DNA of 64,000 nt from Acholoe squamosa. Its lineage: Eukaryota > Annelida > Polychaeta > Phyllodocida > Polynoidae. Shown here piece by piece: positions 62,131-64,000 of the stretch; within the stretch, counting starts at the first letter, position 1, and each line of letters begins with the position of its first letter. The stretch spans positions 20,434,854 to 20,498,853 of the forward strand of contig OX439036.1 of NCBI GenBank assembly GCA_949317995.1, given 5' to 3'. The notes below the pieces were generated by a model. That model worked only from the letters and a program-made list of their open reading frames with translations. It searched no databases and was not told the DNA's origin. Made by a program: the position numbers and the translations under genes.

Positions 62131-64000
62131 TGGAAAGATATACAGCACCAAAATGATTAAATTCTGTATACTAACTCAACTGCCAACAGTAATCTGGACC
62201 TAAAACCTGCAAAATTCACTTAGTTAGGGCTGTCATACAGTGATGTATGTGAGGGGCAGTATCTGATAGAGTAGAGACAGCTTTATGGTAATGCTGTATG
62301 ATGCTAACATTTTCAATCATCTATTTTCAGAAGATATATTAGTATACGGCTGATAAGATGGTATATGGTAGGAATAGGAAGGCACTGATGAAGAGTGATA
62401 CCCATGTGGTATGTCAGACAGGGTTGTATATATACGTACATAAATGAGCAGTGTTGGATGATGAGAGGCTGGGGAGTGACATATACTTGGTGCAGGAAGA
62501 CTGGAGGGCATTTCAAAACGATAGCTACAGATGTCATTTTAAAATGCCCTGCTGGGGTATTCTATTTGTTATGATAATACAAACAAGAATGATGGAACAT
62601 GCAAAGAACAAGAAAAAGAATGAAAATTCACATAATCAGCTTCTCAAAGTGTAGAAAATGGTCTTAGAAAATGGCCATGCACTCACTTAGCTATTGGTGA
62701 TAATTCCTTCATTTTTGAACGCTGACAAGACATCAATTGGGGATGGGGGATATTATTCATTCATACTGAAGGGGTGTTGAAACTAAAGTATCCATCTAGT
62801 CGCACCCTCCCCAATAAGGGCCTAACTTGTACTTATGCACGGTCTTTTTAAATCACCGAACCTCGCTATTACTGATTGCTTCATTAGAGGAAATTAGATT
62901 TTAGTACTGTTTATTCATGGTAGCATGAACTCATCTAAAAAACAGCTTTGATTGGCAATTCGGTGCTCTGTCTTTGATCAGAGAAAATATGCGAATTTAT
63001 TTTATTTTGCTAGAGTCTTTCAAATCACAATTCTATCATGTAAAAGTACATGTAAAAGTACATCAAATACTTTTTATGATCAAGCCATTTGATCCTTCCC
63101 TCAGTTTATTTGAAGAAAACCATGCATGTATCTAATTTGCCCACTATAGTTGACATCGAAATACCCAAAATATCAACTATAATATATACCCTGACTTGCT
63201 TAATTTACTTAAACAATAGAGTGATCCCATAGTGATGTCCTTGAGGCATTTCTCAAGACGTTATGACTAGACCCTCTTCAAATCATAGCGGAATCCCTCA
63301 CTCCTATGCCAATATAGCCCTGCTTCTAATACCCACTAATGATTGCTCTGCTATGCCTGCTCTACCAAACTCTATGTAAATACTACATTCTGATCGTGCA
63401 GAGCGGTTTTAGGACACCACCTACGATCACCCACTCTAATTTTGAAGTCATAGTTGATTGGTGCAGTCATACCATGTTGAGAAATGCCCTCCTCTGCTAG
63501 TGTTGTATGATATCATCTATAAGATCATATTTCGATGACTGCATTGGTTGTTAGATGGTGGGTGATGGTAGAGGGGAAATGTTTATCAGGACTGACACCT
63601 ACTGTATAAATTTTGGATGGTAGAATCTGAGGAGCTTTCTGGACATATTTTGCTGCTTCCCCACTGACCTTTGCAAGCACCTTTATTACACTGACTCCTG
63701 ATATTTACCATTGGAGAAGCTCACCCCGAACATTCTGTCAAAGTTGATATGTAACTCAGTCAAAACACTACCCACTTTCTCTAACTTCTAAAGGTCACAG
63801 TTTATTGGGGCTGGCCACTTTGTCTAGTAACAGACTCCCTTACCTCAGGGACACTAGAAACCAACACTAGACCTGCAGTGGTTGCCCAGATGGGTCTTAA
63901 TTTACTTCAGTCAATCATCAGCTTACTGTTTTCATTTCAGCACTGTTCAGCGCAATTTAGGCTTTGTCCAAAAGAAAAAGATTCATACACTTTCAATGAT
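62131..64000. other. Intergenic sequence
   Basis: Apart from the MITE at 63243-63492 nothing is recognised. All frames are short. Confidence 0.45.
63243..63492. mobile_element. MITE with GGCATTTCTCAAG ends (copy 2)
   Basis: Same length class and internal order as 50491-50749 (gatccctca, agccctgc, ctaccaaa, tacgatca). More diverged ends. Confidence 0.75.

Overview
This is a gene-poor, repeat-rich eukaryotic window. It has introns with GT/AG borders, non-LTR and tyrosine-recombinase retrotransposons, many short inverted-repeat DNA elements, long (TA)n tracts and a tRNA-derived SINE-like unit. Nothing prokaryotic (operons, Shine-Dalgarno sites) is visible. The one host gene is animal, and the element mix fits an invertebrate metazoan, plausibly a marine deuterostome or lophotrochozoan. 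The species cannot be told from the sequence.

The only confidently recognised host gene is a calcium- and integrin-binding (CIB) family EF-hand gene on the + strand. Six exons lie between 37346 and 54427 and join in frame into the last 166 residues of a CIB1-like protein. The extreme N-terminus (about 17-20 residues) was not located. Its introns are full of transposon debris.

Layout. 1-1460: no recognised feature. 1461-9335: a ~7.9 kb quasi-palindromic element with long diverged inverted arms carrying gag-like coding remnants, a nested 760 bp TA-flanked pogo/Tc1-like insertion, and central 21-bp minisatellites in inverted orientation. 9336-16540: unique-looking DNA, (TA)n tracts and a TTAA-flanked inverted-repeat element. 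16541-19739: a decayed, 3'-truncated Ngaro/DIRS-like retrotransposon (gag, RT, RNase H, partial YR). 20.3-27.7 kb: several non-autonomous DNA elements, including a 2.7 kb unit with scattered copies of one ~20-bp motif. 30.27-33.37 kb (minus strand): a 5'-truncated CR1/L2/Jockey-like non-LTR retrotransposon with an uninterrupted 907-codon ORF. 33.8-35.9 kb: a hAT-like inverted-repeat element holding a ~75-bp tandem array and a remarkable array of short palindromes. 37.3-54.4 kb: the CIB gene, with MITEs and an internally deleted second non-LTR copy in its last intron. 55.87 kb: a tRNA-derived SINE-like unit. 57.5-62.1 kb: a MITE family and a 1.9 kb satellite-expanded version of a 229-bp MITE that also sits in the first CIB intron seen here. 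62.1-64 kb: little recognisable apart from one more MITE.

No gene cluster or pathway is present. The interest lies in the architecture of the mobile elements: palindromes, internally expanded MITEs, an empty-site comparison, and an internally deleted LINE.
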